Shown piece by piece: positions 31,919-31,966 of a stretch of 31,966 bases of DNA. A model generated the notes under the pieces. It was not told where the DNA came from. It saw only the letters and a list, made by a program, of their open reading frames with translations, and searched no databases. The stretch lies in the NCBI GenBank assembly GCA_937864275.1, contig CALMIW010000560.1:1-31966 (forward strand), given 5' to 3'. Made by a program: the position numbers and the translations under genes. The DNA is from an uncultured Dehalococcoidia bacterium (GTDB lineage Bacteria; Chloroflexota; Dehalococcoidia; Tepidiformales; Tepidiformaceae). Numbering within the stretch: position 1 is the first letter of the stretch; each line of letters begins with the position of its first letter.

Positions 31919-31966
31919 AGATCGGAAGAGCACACGTCTGAACTCCAGTCACGTGGCCTTATCTCG
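31919..31966. other. Illumina TruSeq adapter read-through (sequencing artefact)
   Basis: AGATCGGAAGAGCACACGTC at 31919-31938 continues as the standard TruSeq indexed adapter through CTCCAGTCAC. The index bases GTGGCC(TT) and the start of the flow-cell part (ATCTCG) follow at the very end. None of this is genomic. Confidence 0.98.

Noticed and set aside
1..31966. CRISPR array, insertion sequence, integrase, prophage or known defence system
   Set aside because: No regularly spaced repeats, transposase, integrase or nuclease/helicase cluster was seen. The only defence-related item is the small DUF433/DUF5615 pair.

Overview
The window is a GC-rich, densely packed bacterial chromosome fragment of about 32 kb with roughly 27 protein genes and one tRNA gene. 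Several features point to Chloroflexota of the Dehalococcoidia/SAR202-like kind: very high GC, GTG and TTG starts, tandem CaiB/BaiF CoA-transferases, luciferase-like oxidoreductases, an Asp-rich solute-binding lipoprotein and a long plant-like ketol-acid reductoisomerase. This placement is an inference from gene content, not from a phylogenetic marker. The last 48 bases are Illumina adapter, so the right edge is an assembly artefact.

Layout. 1-939 (minus): peptide deformylase followed by enolase, which runs off the left edge. 1052-3462 (plus): nadB-nadC, two steps of NAD synthesis from aspartate. 3459-6152 (minus): dxr, the site-2 protease rseP and a small membrane protein, nearly back to back. 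6200-7801 (minus): a DUF433/DUF5615-type toxin-antitoxin pair, its toxin apparently frameshifted, then an LLM-class oxidoreductase. 7831-10738 (minus): an M1 aminopeptidase and a small unknown gene. 10944-11753 (plus): a double SnoaL-like protein ending at a strong terminator. 11839-13317 (minus): ilvC. 13493-16358 (plus): a tightly overlapped trio of two CaiB/BaiF CoA-transferases around a 157-residue unknown protein.

16360-22901 is a sulfate-assimilation island. Leftward run cysH (APS reductase type), cysC, cysD, cysN and a Na/Pi-cotransporter-family membrane protein that may import the anion. Rightward runs a sirohaem sulfite reductase. The two arms diverge from a short region with a perfect 11-bp inverted repeat. 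Together they would take sulfate to sulfide.

22905-24634 holds an unknown gene divergent from hemB. 24647-26451 holds two small unknown genes and purU. 26750-30493 is a peptide/nickel-type ABC importer (binding protein and two permeases) without its ATPases. It is followed by tRNA-Ala(GGC), a second luciferase-like oxidoreductase and a DUF1801 fragment fused to adapter.

A theme across the window is a TANNNT hexamer placed 6-8 bases before the start codon of the first gene of a unit (nadB, dxr, the DUF433 gene, the first CoA-transferase, cysH, the unknown gene at 23591, hemB, the second LLM gene). This suggests many leaderless transcripts. Internal operon genes instead use Shine-Dalgarno sites or 1-4 base stop/start overlaps. 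No CRISPR array, insertion sequence, prophage or clearly new defence system was found. The less expected items are the sulfate island with its unusual transporter and operator candidate, the CoA-transferase trio, and a ketol-acid reductoisomerase whose metal-binding glutamate reads as glycine inside a G/C homopolymer.
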